Notes under the pieces: model-generated | Told to the model about the DNA's origin: nothing | The model's input: the letters and a program-made list of their open reading frames with translations, nothing else | Database searches by the model: none | Shown here: in pieces, positions 9,501 through 19,559 of the stretch | How positions within the stretch are numbered: position 1 is the first letter of the stretch | How the letters are laid out: each line of letters starts with the position of its first letter | Translations under genes and position numbers: made by a program | DNA from: Cristatella mucedo | Lineage: Eukaryota > Bryozoa > Phylactolaemata > Cristatellidae | Assembly: GCA_009760855.2 (NCBI GenBank) | Contig: WPIO01000450.1 | Coordinates: 1-43,218, forward strand | Reading direction: 5' to 3' | Length of the DNA: 43,218 nt

Positions 9501-10505
9501 ATATTTTATATGTTAATAGATGTGCTACAATATATGTTATATGTGATATATTAATAGTTATATGTTAGATAATTCAGCTAAATGAGGAATATCGACAACA
9601 TTTAATACGTTTGAAGGATAATTCTCCTTAACGTTGAACAACTCTTCTATTCTCTTTAGATGCTGTGAATATTTCTCATGGAATAATTCCTGTAAATCGG
9701 CAATATATTCTGGATGATTATCTCTCCAGTGGAGAAACCTTAACACGCACCATAAAGCACAAAGATTATCTTATTCATTCTTTATATTATTTTTTGATCT
9801 CGTATTTTCTAATCCTTCTGGCATTGGTAAGTAACTATCACCAAATTTATGTCAAAAATAAGAAAACTATGCATAAATAGCATTAATGCCAACTATAATC
9901 CAATTAGAACCTCTTTCTAACCATTACTCTAATTCCTTTTTAAAAGATTCAAATTACATTCTAATTATTCTATCAATATCTGAAACTCTATTTATTTTTG
10001 AATTACTTACTCCAGCAAATGGTTGGTAATTATACACACCACTGTCTGAAACTAAAATAGGCGACATAACAAATGTCATTTTTAATTCACTCTTGTTTTT
10101 AAGTAGTTCTTTAATAACTAATTTAAGTTCTGCTACAATCTTTTCATATATTACATCAAAATCAATTACGTTCTTATCTAGTCCAATATATTCATAATCT
10201 AAGATTTTACCGAGAGAAGATTTTCCTAAAAACCAACCTGTTTCTTGAATTTTCATTAGCCTCTAGGATTCTCTATCGAAAGACCATCCGCTTTTAGGCT
10301 TAGCGGTTTTCTTAGCAATAGGATTATCTAGTTTTATAGATTTTTGTGATCGTAAAGTTGTAATCAATGCATCTACACTGTCTTTTGAGAAACGATATTA
10401 TGGAAGAAGACCTGTACGAATTTTTACCTTTTCACTAATACGCCTTGCACGATCGCTAAATTGTTCACCCTCCCGTCGCATTAAGTTATCAATGTTTTGA
10501 GACAT
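6449..10505 (-). pseudogene. polB: Protein-primed family B DNA polymerase (Maverick/adintovirus type), broken
   Basis: Replicative polymerase of a Maverick-type element, about 1,350 codons from ATG 10503-10505, which fits the family's large size. Blocks in order: N-terminal region with a G-W.. and later G-S-N-W helix; L-C-A-L-W-C..L-H-W region (about 9720-9770); a C2HC-type zinc finger (about 9245-9315); an Exo I-like block F-P-Y-I-A-Y-V-G-F-E (about 9120-9146); an endonuclease-VII-like C-H-L-T-G-K-Y-R-G-A-A-H-N block (8729-8780); palm motif A D-A-N-S-L-Y (7894-7929); a motif B-like F-G-K-T (about 7370-7395, out of the main frame); motif C Y-T-D-T-D-S (7084-7101); and the conserved C-terminal Y-G-H-Y-R (about 6520-6535). 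There are at least seven frameshifts, near 8900, 8545, 8290, 8185, 7765, 7395 and 6735. In-frame TAA/TAG lie at 10398, 10263, 9954, 9924, 9867, 9771, 9558, 9387, 9372, 9147, 9051, 8937 and 6760, with TGA at 9852 and 8907. It cannot yield a full protein under the standard code. Confidence 0.88.
9486..9562. repeat. 64-bp-spaced direct repeat inside the polymerase gene
   Basis: 'attaatagttata' occurs at 9486-9498 and again at 9550-9562. The AT-only-looking DNA between them interrupts the polymerase between two blocks that should be adjacent. It is most simply a tandem duplication or slippage insertion; 64 is not a multiple of three, so it also shifts the frame. Confidence 0.55.
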
Positions 10506-10635
10506 GTATAAAAAGGTAGAACAAATGTTTTTCTTTCAATATTTGATTAATTGCAACTATTTTTTACTTTTATATAGTCACATCAAGCTAAACAACTCTT
10601 AGTAGATATGCAATGAAGGGTATGGAATATAGGGT

Positions 10636-10745
10636 CTCGAGAATGACGTCAGCCATTAAACAAATCGCAAGGCGAGAAACGATCGAGTGATAGCGAGATT
10701 GTTTATCGGAGGACGATTTGTAATTGATGACGTCATTCGATCGAG
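10636..10745. repeat. Imperfect inverted repeat with two TGACGTCA octamers
   Basis: The left arm (about 10636-10668) reads CTCGAGAATGACGTCAGCC and continues to AAACAAATCG. The right arm (about 10707-10743), on the other strand, reads CTCGATCGAATGACGTCATC and continues to TACAAATCG. Each arm contains the palindrome TGACGTCA (10644-10651 and 10728-10735), the consensus CREB/ATF site. It sits just outside the right end of the AT-rich element, about 140 bp upstream of the polymerase start. It could be a foldback/MITE-like element, an element terminus or a regulatory palindrome. Confidence 0.6.
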
Positions 10746-10769
10746 CCCTAGGCTACATGCAATTCATTT

Positions 10770-11066
10770 TACATCTACTCACTTCTTGCACAACGACAAC
10801 TACTCAACTACTGCCGACTATGGCACATCATTTTCAGCCGTCCTGAGCTGCTACTTCTATGCTACTGACTACCTCAACTGCTCTCCAGACTCTGCTATGC
10901 ATCCCACTTTCTCTTTGTTACGTGAGACAAAGTCTGCGGGCTACCGAATGCATACCGAAAGCGGCTTAGGCAGTGAGTGGGCTATACAAAACTCTCCTGC
11001 ATAACACCCACGTGGTCTTTGTGACTTCGTGGAGTTACACGCGGAGATACATTACATTACATTACC
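10770..11066 (+). repeat. Interspersed LINE-derived repeat with (ACATT)n end
   Basis: The stretch with 'ccgtcctgagctgc', 'ctacctcaactgctc' and 'gctaccgaatgcataccgaaagc' has cousins at about 17440-17610 (+), 22700-22965 (-), 40860-41095 (+) and, more weakly, 95-195. At 40.6-41.1 kb the same block follows a LINE ORF2 C-terminus, so the family is probably the 3' part of that LINE. It ends in three ACATT units (about 11049-11064). The long open frame across it (10687-11004) is not a gene. Confidence 0.5.
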
Positions 11067-11099
11067 TAATGGCTAATATTTAGACTTGTTTGAACAAGC

Positions 11100-11840
11100 G
11101 TACAAATTTCAGATTGACCTATGCAACGATGACCAACTGTTGTGACTTCTGTAGCTCACTGTTGGCTGATCACCCTGCCTGTACCATCAGGAACTTACCT
11201 CTGGTGCGAGAATCTGCATCTTTTTCAAGACTTTGCATCTATCATCAGTCTTGTCTCTCGTGAGCTTGGTAGTTGCCGCGTCACACCATTTCTTGCCAAC
11301 CTTCTTTCTCTCAGCTAAGCAAAGCATTATCTTCAAGGTTTGTCACTTACTGTTGAGTACCATTTATTTTTTCGCTCCAGTCCGATTTACTTCCACACCC
11401 GGCTAAGTATTCGACGACCTGTTTTTCAGAATCTAATCGTTTATCTATATCTCAGATGATCTGCACTTCTTTGGAGAAGGTGACTTAAGTTTCTATGCTT
11501 CAAAATCTTCTAACTCAATTCCGATTTGCATCACGGCATCCCCTGACTCGATCTTGTCTAAAAAGACGCTGCAATTCTACTATTTTCCAGATCATTTAAC
11601 GGTTTCACGTTCCGGTCTTCGTGTGGTTAAGAGTGCTGAGGCTGTGCATGCTGCCAATGACCATATATACATGCTGACCCTTTGTGTGTCACCTCTAACA
11701 GTGTTAAGCATGATGTCTTTGAGCTTGCTAAAACTAATCATTCCACCGTGCTTGACTTACAGGAAATGTGAAGTGTCTGTAAAAAGATTGAGTTCTTTGG
11801 GTGGGCTAGAAAAAACGTATTTTCTTTATTTTTACTAATA
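11100..11840 (+). mobile_element. Degenerate LINE 3' region
   Basis: The block 11639-11704 ('gctgtgcatgctgccaatgaccatat...atgctgaccctttgtgtgtcacc') matches 16226-16300, which lies in a LINE 3' end. 11760-11820 ('aaatgtgaagtgtctgtaaaaagattgagttcttt') is a worn copy of the conserved LINE tail seen at 16359-16460. The coding part cannot be read. Confidence 0.45.
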
Positions 11841-14183
11841 TGTCAAAGGATAGCTGTACCTGTGAAAGCTGTACAAGGGTAGACATATCTTGGTCTTCTG
11901 TGTATGGAGTGGTTCTGTTGGTTTTTTGGGCTTCAAATGATTGAGCATGATCGATAGAGTATTCATTTCCGTGATCCAACAAACAAATTAACTCGAATCT
12001 TTTTGCATTTTCGTGATTCCAAAGGCAATGTCTCCACTTTTTCACGGTTGCCGAAACATAATATATTTCATTTTGTAACTATCGGCTATGAATTATCTTT
12101 CATCCATTTTGAGAATGACTCAATACAAATCAAGTTCTTGCACAATTTGAAGGACTGACTGCTATGATTATTTTAGTCGTTTCAGATTGCATCCCCTCAT
12201 AGTGGGCAAACGTTTTTCTTTTGTTTGCAGAGGTATTAATTAACCGCCACCCAAACCTTGCAGATAAAGGGCATATTCGAAACTCAATTTAGTGTCCAAT
12301 TAATAGGTACGAATATTTTTGTTTACGGTATTTTTGCAAATCTGCATCAGCTGATCCATTCGAGAGCTCAAATGAGCCAACTGGTTTCATTTCGTAGTAC
12401 AAAATTTGGTTCGTCCTGTAACTGCGAACTGGCTCCAAGTCTTGAGTAGGTTTTTACCAAGTGGATACGTTGCAATCCGAGGCATTCGCAAAAAAATAAT
12501 TTACAATTTCAGCTGGTCCAAACTGATTCAGCTAAAGCTCATTGGCCATTGTAACTAAGATCGTAAGTAAAAGATTTATAGATTCTGGAATGTTGTGGCC
12601 ACTAATTGAAAAAACCTTTGAACAAAATTTCCCAGTCGTGTGCCGTAGTTAGCTAGTTCCTTAAAGTACTAAATCAGCGACAAATTTGAATGCTGCCACT
12701 TATCGAATGCAGCAGCCTTGCCCTGCACTATGGATCCTAGGTCGAAGTCGTCGGTTTGGTTTAGCACAACGGTCAAAGTGCTCGCTTTTTATTTATCGAG
12801 GTAAATCAAGATGAGTGCATTTAATGACTAAGTTTGTGAGCTCGATCACTGTCGCATATTTAAAGTGCTTTAATAGAGATTATTTTATCTTAGGATGATA
12901 ATACATGAACTTTATTAATTCTATTTTATATATTTTAAATCACAAAGCCTTTTACATTTTGTTATTATTTTAATTTTTATAGTTTTATGATTTACCATGC
13001 AGAGCAGAACTTAGAGACTCTGGGTCTTTAAGGTTAGTCGTGACTTTGGTTTTCCCACTACTTAGTTTTGATCAACCGGTTCGAGCCTTTGTGTGTCTTC
13101 CAGTATTCCGATTAAAATAAACTTCCAAGACTAACCTACACTGCCTAGGCTAACCTACACTAACCTACATATACTGCCTATTCTTTAATTGTAAGAATTT
13201 TGCTGAGAATATCTTTAGTTGTGCAGATTTTAGTCGGTGGAGCTATTTTATTTATAAAATTACGATGCAGCAAACTTTGCCTTCTGCTAGCGAAGTAGGC
13301 AAATTATTTCCTGCAAGTTGGGGAGAGCAGCTGGTACTGCTGACTATGTCACTTCCCGAATATTCTCTAGGACTCAGCAATACGACTTCCTTAATAATAG
13401 TATGCTACTACAGAAAATCTGCCGAAAGCTGCTGAGGCCACAAGTGTGCTAAAAAAACATCAGCAGTATTGTTACCGGCTTAGCCCTGTTTTTTGTCTCC
13501 ATAATTCAGATTTTAAATCATAAAAGCCTAACAAATAACAGCTGATTAAACAGCCTCTTTGTTATGCCAGCTGGATATCACCACAGCTTGCAGCAAACTA
13601 GAAATGATAGCACATCGCAGGATTACAACCCAAATCCTCAAACTAAGGTCGTGAAAAGCTACAGCCTTACCTAGTGGGAATATATGGCTGACCATTGGAT
13701 AGTTCACCAGATCGCGATCGTAGATACATGCACACATTCGTACAAGTACATTCTCAGCCGACCTCGGGAGGGCTAGGGTCAGCTGACAGACTGCAGTCGG
13801 AGCTCAGTGATCAAGCACCTGGCATGGGAGGCTGACCCTATGGGAGACGAAACTATCCTAGACCAGCAGTGTGACATGGTGTGAATTCCGAAGTAGCACT
13901 GATAGATTGAGACCTTTGAGTCAAGCTGAAGTGCAGCTGCTTCTCCCCCCCCCCTGCTGGCCACTATAGAGCTGCATATTGGTTTAAGGTAGAGTCAGTT
14001 GCTCCAAGATGGATAAGAATTGTAGGAAGTGATAGGGCGATCGAGCCAACAGACTGGCAAACATGGCAAAGATAACCAAGATAAACAACAAACAAAACTA
14101 GGCTAGGGAAAATCCAGCTGATCGTAGGGGTCGGCAGTATCTGGGCAGCTGATACATGCAGAGCCAGTACTGATCAGCCGAAC
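11841..14183. other. Non-coding stretch, no gene seen
   Basis: No domain-bearing frame was recognised. It contains a short tandem 'ctaacctacact' block (about 13132-13170) and a poly-C run (about 13946-13953). The right end should hold the promoter and 5' leader of the receptor gene, but no TATA box or CpG-rich core could be picked out with confidence. Confidence 0.4.
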
Positions 14184-14295
14184 ATGGAGGGGATTGGCCA
14201 TTTTCGAGCTCTCTTGTCGTCAGTTGCCTGGGTGCAGCTGCTGAGTGCAATGCTGTTAACAGTACAAGCTCAGGACGATCAAGGCTGCCCACGTG
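14184..14295 (+). CDS. Receptor exon 1: signal peptide
   Basis: ATG 14184-14186 opens 37 codons plus one base, ending at a strong donor (G|GTAAGTAG, GT at 14296). The product has a typical secretory signal: Met plus a short polar part, a hydrophobic core (W-V-Q-L-L-S-A-M-L-L), then V-Q-A as a likely cleavage site before Q-D-D-Q-G-C-P-R. The exon ends in phase 1; joined to the exon at 20749 it gives Cys-Pro-Arg-Gly-Lys-His-Leu, which completes the first cysteine of a TNFR-type repeat. That fit across a 6.4-kb intron is the main support. It would direct the receptor to the secretory pathway. The exon is too short for ordinary ORF finding and was read by hand. Confidence 0.75.
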
Positions 14296-14317
14296 GTAAG
14301 TAGTGGGAACATCGATG

Positions 14318-14426
14318 ATGTTCCATCCAAGTTGACCCGTGATCCTTGTCGTCAGGTACCTCGTGCTGTTGCTGAGTGCAATGGTGCTCATGGTACAGTC
14401 TCGGGACGATCAAAGCTGCCCCAATG
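14318..14426 (+). pseudogene. Tandem duplicate of the signal-peptide exon
   Basis: It repeats exon 1 at 131 bp spacing: the shared blocks 'cttgtcgtcag', 'gctgagtgcaatg', 'gggacgatcaaagctgccc' and an identical donor G|GTAAGTAG (GT at 14427). It is 36 codons plus one base, also phase 1, with a hydrophobic core (Y-L-V-L-L-L-S-A-M-V-L-M-V) and an R-D-D-Q-S-C-P-N end. The aligned ATG (14318-14320) is followed by an in-frame TGA at codon 6 (14333-14335), so it cannot start there. It could be a dead duplicate, or an alternative first exon using an internal ATG (14381-14383), which would leave a very short signal core. Confidence 0.7.
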
Positions 14427-14754
14427 GTAAGTAGCAGTTACCTGGATGCCCCATAGACCTTATTGGACCCCGTTGGTTCCCATTGACCTGATTGGTAAAG
14501 CTGGTAATCATGTAACTCATTAGGCAGACAGACCACCACAGTAGTGATTCACAAGTTGATACTAGCACGTGACCAACTACATAGCTGTAATCATTTGCCA
14601 CTAAATAGAAATAATAATCATTCATTTGATAAAGCCATAAATATATATTGAGCAATATTTACAACATTTCAACTTCAACGTTAATGTGTCGGCATGGCCT
14701 GGACGGTTGAGAGGAACAGGAATAGAGAGATACTGATAATTTGAATGTGTGTGT

Positions 14755-14796
14755 AGGTATGTGTGTGTGTGTGTAAGTGTGTGTGCGCGCGTGTCC
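14755..14796 (+). repeat. (GT)n-rich simple repeat
   Basis: Interrupted GT dinucleotide tract ('gtgtgtgtgtgtgtaagtgtgtgtgcgcgcg'). No coding meaning. Confidence 0.8.
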
Positions 14797-14960
14797 GTGC
14801 CTGTTTGTGCATTTAAGAAAACTGTTGGAAGAAGGATAGGCACTGCCTGTAATTGAGACGAGGTTAGAGGAGGATGGGGAGGGTTTCTCTTACCTGCTTC
14901 TATGCTGTAGTGATGAACAGAATTGGATGAGCACATTAGTAACAAGTACCGGCAGTCATT

Positions 14961-15044
14961 ATAATAATAATAATAATATTGCACTTGATAAAGCGCCCTC
15001 AGAGAACTTAATCTCTTTCTAGGCGCTTTACATTTGCTGCAAAG
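14961..15044 (-). repeat. LINE 3' tail with (ATT)n end and hairpin
   Basis: On the minus strand it reads as a LINE end: GCAAATGTAAAGCGCC..., then GGCGCTTTATCAAGTG and an (ATT)n tail. The 8-bp arms AAAGCGCC (14990-14997) and GGCGCTTT (15022-15029) are complementary, forming a hairpin. Best-preserved of five or more copies. The body should lie to the right (15.05-15.55 kb), but no coding part was recognised there. Confidence 0.7.
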
Positions 15045-15579
15045 TGATACGCAATAGAATAGAAGTCATTCTAAATTAGCTTCATCTGGTCAAACAACTG
15101 TAATGAAAATAATACTCAAAAAATGTTTTTTACAAAGAAACACCTTAGTGACAACCGGATGCAGAGTCAACCAGGAAGCCTGCCTGTCGAGAGCAGTTTC
15201 AAGCGATTAGAGGCCGATGTCACTTTTGCTGGCTCTGATCTGATTGCCTGCTAAATAGATAAAGTAAGCTATTCTGCATGTTTCACAGAGAAGGCTTCTT
15301 GACCGGACCTAACTTGATGGATCTGGGAAGATATTACAAGTAGTATCGTGGGAGGTTTAATTCATTGCAGCTGTCTTTACTCGTGACGTTGTTGCCGTTT
15401 GCCTTTATTATGTCTACATCACCAGTCGCAACCGATAACCAGCCTCAGCACGACCTATGATTGGAACGAATACTGAACTTAACTTGTGTAAGGATGTTGA
15501 AAACATATTTGCAGCTACTTGGCTAGTTACTAAAGTTATCTAGCTCTTCACTAAGCATGCAGTTGTTTCGAAGCCTATA

Positions 15580-16460
15580 AGGCCTCATTGCAAAATTGCA
15601 CCACTTCCTATCGACCAGCACTGATTACCAATAAAGCCAGGTATCGACTTTACCCATGTATCTCTTCATTAAGTGGCTCCACCCTACATATTAAACTTAT
15701 AAACCACCAGACTAGGCATCATACGACCTGCTTTTCTAAATCCAGTTGCTTATATATACCTCGCATGAAGCACACAACTGAAGAGACCATGCATTTCGGT
15801 TGTATAGTCCAAAGCCTGTAATTCACTCCTGAATGACATCAAAACATTTTCACACAGAGCAGCATTTAAAAAGAAGTTCAAAAATCGGTTTAAGACCGAA
15901 TTAAATAGGTCATTGATATATGTCATTTCTGTGCGTACCTATGCTGACACTCTGCTTGCTAGTACTAACGACGTCTACATACATTGAATTTGGGAATTTC
16001 AAGTCTAACTATGTCATACTCGATGACAACGCGAATATTACTACAAATCAGCTAGTCATGTATCCTTTACAGCATAAGTAAAGTACCTAGAAAGAGCTTT
16101 GGTTCTCGGAAGGCACTATATATTTGCATAACTAATATTGATACTAATAAATAATTATTAACCTAAAAACACACCTATTTAGGACAGCATTTAGTGGGTC
16201 CCTGTGATTCGTCCTTGATGTACTTATGCGTGCTGACACTGTGCATGCTGCCACTAACCATATCTGCATGCTGACCCTGTGCATGTCACCCCTAACCATA
16301 CTATTCATTTTGTTTGTTTTTTAAGAATGATTTTATTTACCATTCAATTGCATTTCACTTTGCAGCAAATGTAAAACACCTAGAGAGAGATTAAGTTCTC
16401 TGAGGGCGCTTTATCAAGTGAATTATTATTATCATTATTATTATTATTATTGCTATTATT
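15580..16460 (+). mobile_element. LINE 3' end: ORF2 C-terminus, 3' UTR and tail
   Basis: At 15832-15906 a frame reads L-N-D-I-K-T-F then F-K-K-K-F-K-N-R-F-K-T-E-L, the usual LINE ORF2 C-terminal pattern (a Phe-Lys-x-x-Leu-Lys-type basic end). A 3' UTR follows with 'ctgacactgtgcatgctgccactaaccatatctgcatgctgaccctgtgcatg' type repeats, a degenerate tail at 16070-16130, and the full tail at 16359-16460 ending in (ATT)n. It may be two nested or truncated copies. It sits in intron 1 of the receptor gene. Confidence 0.55.
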
Positions 16461-17435
16461 AAAGCAAGTAATCCACATGGTTGCCTTCTTGAAGCAGCAG
16501 ACCTAGAATCTTCTGCTGCTCCGGAATTAAGGCTGTTAAATTGGTCTACTTATTTCAACTATTAGTCACATTTAACTAAGCTTGGCTGCTAACTAGTTGG
16601 ATGCTTTGCTACTGAGCTTGTACTAAAGTCACACACGTTCATTTCTATTCCCTGCAGTTTTTCTGATTTGGCCCGTGGTAAGGTTTTCAGCTGCGTTGTC
16701 AGCTCAGGTAGCTGGTGCTTGGCACTGACATGTAAATCTCATGGTCAATGAAATGTACAGAGTCATTGGTATGGGGCACAGCTCTGTACATGCGTGCATG
16801 CACATTCACGTGACCCCATGAATGATGCTTTGGGAGACCTCACTGGTAATGAAAGCCTGATTTGATCATCATTGCTCTGATTCAGCCGAATTAGATGATG
16901 GGCTCTGATTTGTTGGTCATTTGAAGACAGATTAAGTATAGGAAAGTGTACCTTATGAGAGAAAACCTGGTCTCAAATTAAATAGTGATGCATAAATAAG
17001 TGAATATTAGTTGATTAAACATCTTTTCCTATGCAGTTCCTCGATTACCCTTTTGCCATTGATCTCTGAGAAAGTCACCAGGTAAGCACAATCGCCAATG
17101 GCAGGGGTTAGACTTGCAGGCTGAATGAAAGAATTTGCCCATCCAGCACATGAGCTATGGCCCAGCAACTACAGATATTAGTAAAACTCAGTCAGTGCTA
17201 AGCTCTCGAACCAAACACGTGAGTGCATAGCCCTTGGCAAGGGAACTTGTGTGCCAGCTTGCGCAGCAATTTGTATACGACCACTTAAACATGAGCTCCA
17301 CTCTCAAGGGAGCCATTCTAGCTTCGCTTGATGACCCTTGGCTCCACCACGGCTCACGATTGTCCCTAGCTGCCCTACTTCGGCCAGTTCATGCAGTGGA
17401 GGCCCGGTTTATTCGCTCTTTGACATTAGATCAGT
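16461..17435. other. Intronic stretch, no gene seen
   Basis: Part of the first receptor intron. No domain, exon with matching phase or repeat copy was recognised. Confidence 0.35.
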
Positions 17436-17439
17436 CTCC

Positions 17440-17610
17440 TGCTGCCGACTGTCGCACATCCTGTAGAGCCGTCCTAATTTGCTCTTTCATCCTGCTGACT
17501 ACATCAACTGCCCTCCAACTCAGCAATGTTTCTCTTTTCTCTCAGTTAAAGGAAATCAAGTCTGTTGGCGAACGTGCCAGGACGAGCGGAGTTAGAACAT
17601 CTTGCCTGTA
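17440..17610 (+). repeat. Interspersed LINE-derived repeat copy
   Basis: Shares 'ctgccgactgtcgcacatcc', 'agccgtcct' and 'atcaactgccctcc' with copies at 10.8, 22.8 and 40.9 kb. The long frame over it (17234-17611) has no domain and is not taken as a gene. Confidence 0.45.
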
Positions 17611-18044
17611 GCACCAGGCCAGCATTTTTAATTTGCAGGCATGACAACTGGGTACAATCAGACAAGAATGTAATTGCTTTTTGAATGAAAATGTTTCCGA
17701 ATTTTGTCTGCTAAAGCTTGACGAAGCTAAATGATGACAGAGCCTTATAAATAGTCATGCAAGATTAAAGAAAAGAAAGGAAGATACACTATGATTTAGA
17801 GGCATTGAGGGGAGTGCATTTGTCCATTGTCAGCAGGCTCTACAGTTAAGAGCTGCAGTGTGCCATGTAGATTTTAGGAAACCTAAATTTACTATCCGCC
17901 TGCATTTATTGGAATACTGCACAGAGTATTAATAATAATTATCTACATAGGCAGGGCAGGATTGTGACTACTTTTTATTGATAATACAATACACACTTGA
18001 AACACATAAATCCCTGATGAAAAATTCACACGGGCAAAAGAAAT

Positions 18045-18510
18045 CCAGCAAAGAAACATGTGAGTGTGTAACTTGGTTTTTAGCCTCAAGTCAGGAGATT
18101 CAGATTTAGAATTAGCTTGTCGTTCGATTCATACAGCAGAGAGCTAGCCGATTACCGACACCAACAGTCGATTGTAGATGCACTGAGCCGAAGGACTCAC
18201 GACTCCCTTCGCCCCTTCTCACACTCGACTCGACTGCCCCGGTCCCCTGGTCTACCCTGGTGATGAATCCACAGTCTGTATCGCTTTATCAAGTGAATTA
18301 TTATAATTGTTATTATAGTCTGCTCACCAGTCGGTTATCGGCCTATGTCCATACCTCATTAGAAGCAGACTACAGCTGTGCCAGACCTGCCTCGATGACT
18401 CTCCCCACAGCTGTTTAGGGAAGGTGCAGTACCGGCCCCATTTAATCAAACCACGTGAGTGTGTAACTCTGTTTTTTACTCTCAAGTCAGGAGATTTAAT
18501 AACGTCAGCC
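18045..18510 (+). repeat. Two direct copies of a short interspersed block, with LINE tail between
   Basis: 'gtgagtgtgtaact' followed by 'tcaagtcaggagatt' appears at about 18060-18110 and again at about 18453-18500. Between them (18281-18318) lies a plus-strand LINE tail 'cgctttatcaagtgaattatta'. Worn relatives of the 'gtcagg.gat/tttcgtgacgtc' part occur near 33.58 and 39.42 kb. Confidence 0.55.
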
Positions 18511-19555
18511 CAATTCAAATGCCGGCTTAAAGTGCATGCAACCCAATGGGCACAGTCTTCACTGGATTGCAGGCTGATTGGAGACATTGCTAAACGATCG
18601 GACTGTGATAAGCAGGTGATGCAAAATTGTACCTGCTTAGGAAGTAGCCAGACCAGAAGGCCTGATCAGAGGCCTGAAGTGAGTCACAGGACCTTGAAAG
18701 GAATGGAGCCTAGCTGAACGTGAACAAGTGAAATTTGGATAGAAGTGGCAAATTGCTGCCTTTTGTCATGATAGCTACACTGTACCTGCCCAGCTTGACA
18801 CTTTCTTTTATAAGTTTGCTGAGTTAAAGTGATTTATTTTCCAAATGAGTTCATTAGCCTGCATTCAGGTGGGAGTACCTGGGAAAGTGACAATGATTAG
18901 AAGAGGAGCACACAGTGTGCCGGTTTGGTGCCTTCGTAGGATTAGCATGCTGTCGGAATACTTTTCTTGAAATGCACAGCAGATTCCACCATCTCTTGCT
19001 ATTCGGCAACAACGGCTGAACAGGAGTGGCCGATTGTTCCTACGGCCGGACAGCTTACTGGAGAAAAAGCTTTTACAGAGAAGGCCAATCTGTTGAGCTC
19101 AGGACTTATGGCCGAGTGCTCTCCTCTGCATATTCCTGTTGCAGCACTGATTGGAGCCTTTGGTATAGATCTCCTCTTTATATTTAATGAAATTTATCTC
19201 TCTATGTCACTTCACAAAGCTGCAAAGGCCATTTGGGTGTTATGCAGGAGAGTATGGGCAGGAGAAGACTGAAATTGGAGCAGCCATTCAGCTAGGTAGT
19301 GATTAGGAGCCAAGCCGCAGTCGGACTTGCGGGTCAGCTTTAAAACTTGGCTCTGAATCCGTTGATCAAACGGCAGCCATTCTAGCTCTTAACGAAAAGG
19401 ATACACGTAGTCAAACCATGGATATTTGCAAACTAGCCTTGCGGCCGTATTCATAGCACACAGCCGTGGTCTAGTCTTTTTTGGTAGACCAGCCAAAACA
19501 GACTTACCAAAATCTAGCCTAGAAAGAACAAAGGAGCTAGTTCAATTTTTAACCA
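18511..19555. other. Intronic stretch, no gene seen
   Basis: No exon of matching phase and no recognisable domain. Short open frames (for example 18967-19272) have neither homology nor splice context that I can see. Confidence 0.35.
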
Positions 19556-19559
19556 ACTG

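Larger units (their letters stand above)
3250..10600. mobile_element. Fragment of a Maverick/Polinton/adintovirus-like element
   Basis: A sharply AT-rich block of about 7.3 kb carries genes unlike the host's: intronless, tightly packed, arranged in two convergent groups. The diagnostic gene is a protein-primed family B DNA polymerase (minus strand, start 10505). The plus-strand group begins with a tail-fibre-like gene. Known Mavericks and adintoviruses also carry a retroviral-type integrase, packaging ATPase, protease and capsid proteins; none of these was recognised here, and no long terminal inverted repeat was found by eye, so the element is probably truncated. Every larger gene contains frameshifts and stops, so this is an old or badly sequenced endogenous copy rather than an active one. 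Exact borders are uncertain by some tens of bases. Confidence 0.75.

Noticed and set aside
9665-9880. 71-codon plus-strand frame
   Set aside because: Antisense to a well-matching polymerase N-terminal block (L-C-A-L-W-C region).
3250-10600. Mitochondrial linear plasmid instead of a Maverick-type element
   Set aside because: The long N-terminal region with zinc finger and endonuclease-VII-like block, the Y-G-H-Y end and the fibre-like gene fit Maverick/adintovirus elements better; no plasmid RNA polymerase was seen.
10687-11004. 105-codon plus-strand frame right of the viral element
   Set aside because: It starts in the inverted repeat and runs through a repeat family also found at 17.4, 22.8 and 40.9 kb without a conserved frame.
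17234-17611. 125-codon plus-strand frame
   Set aside because: It overlaps an interspersed LINE-derived repeat present elsewhere in other frames and has no domain or fitting splice sites.
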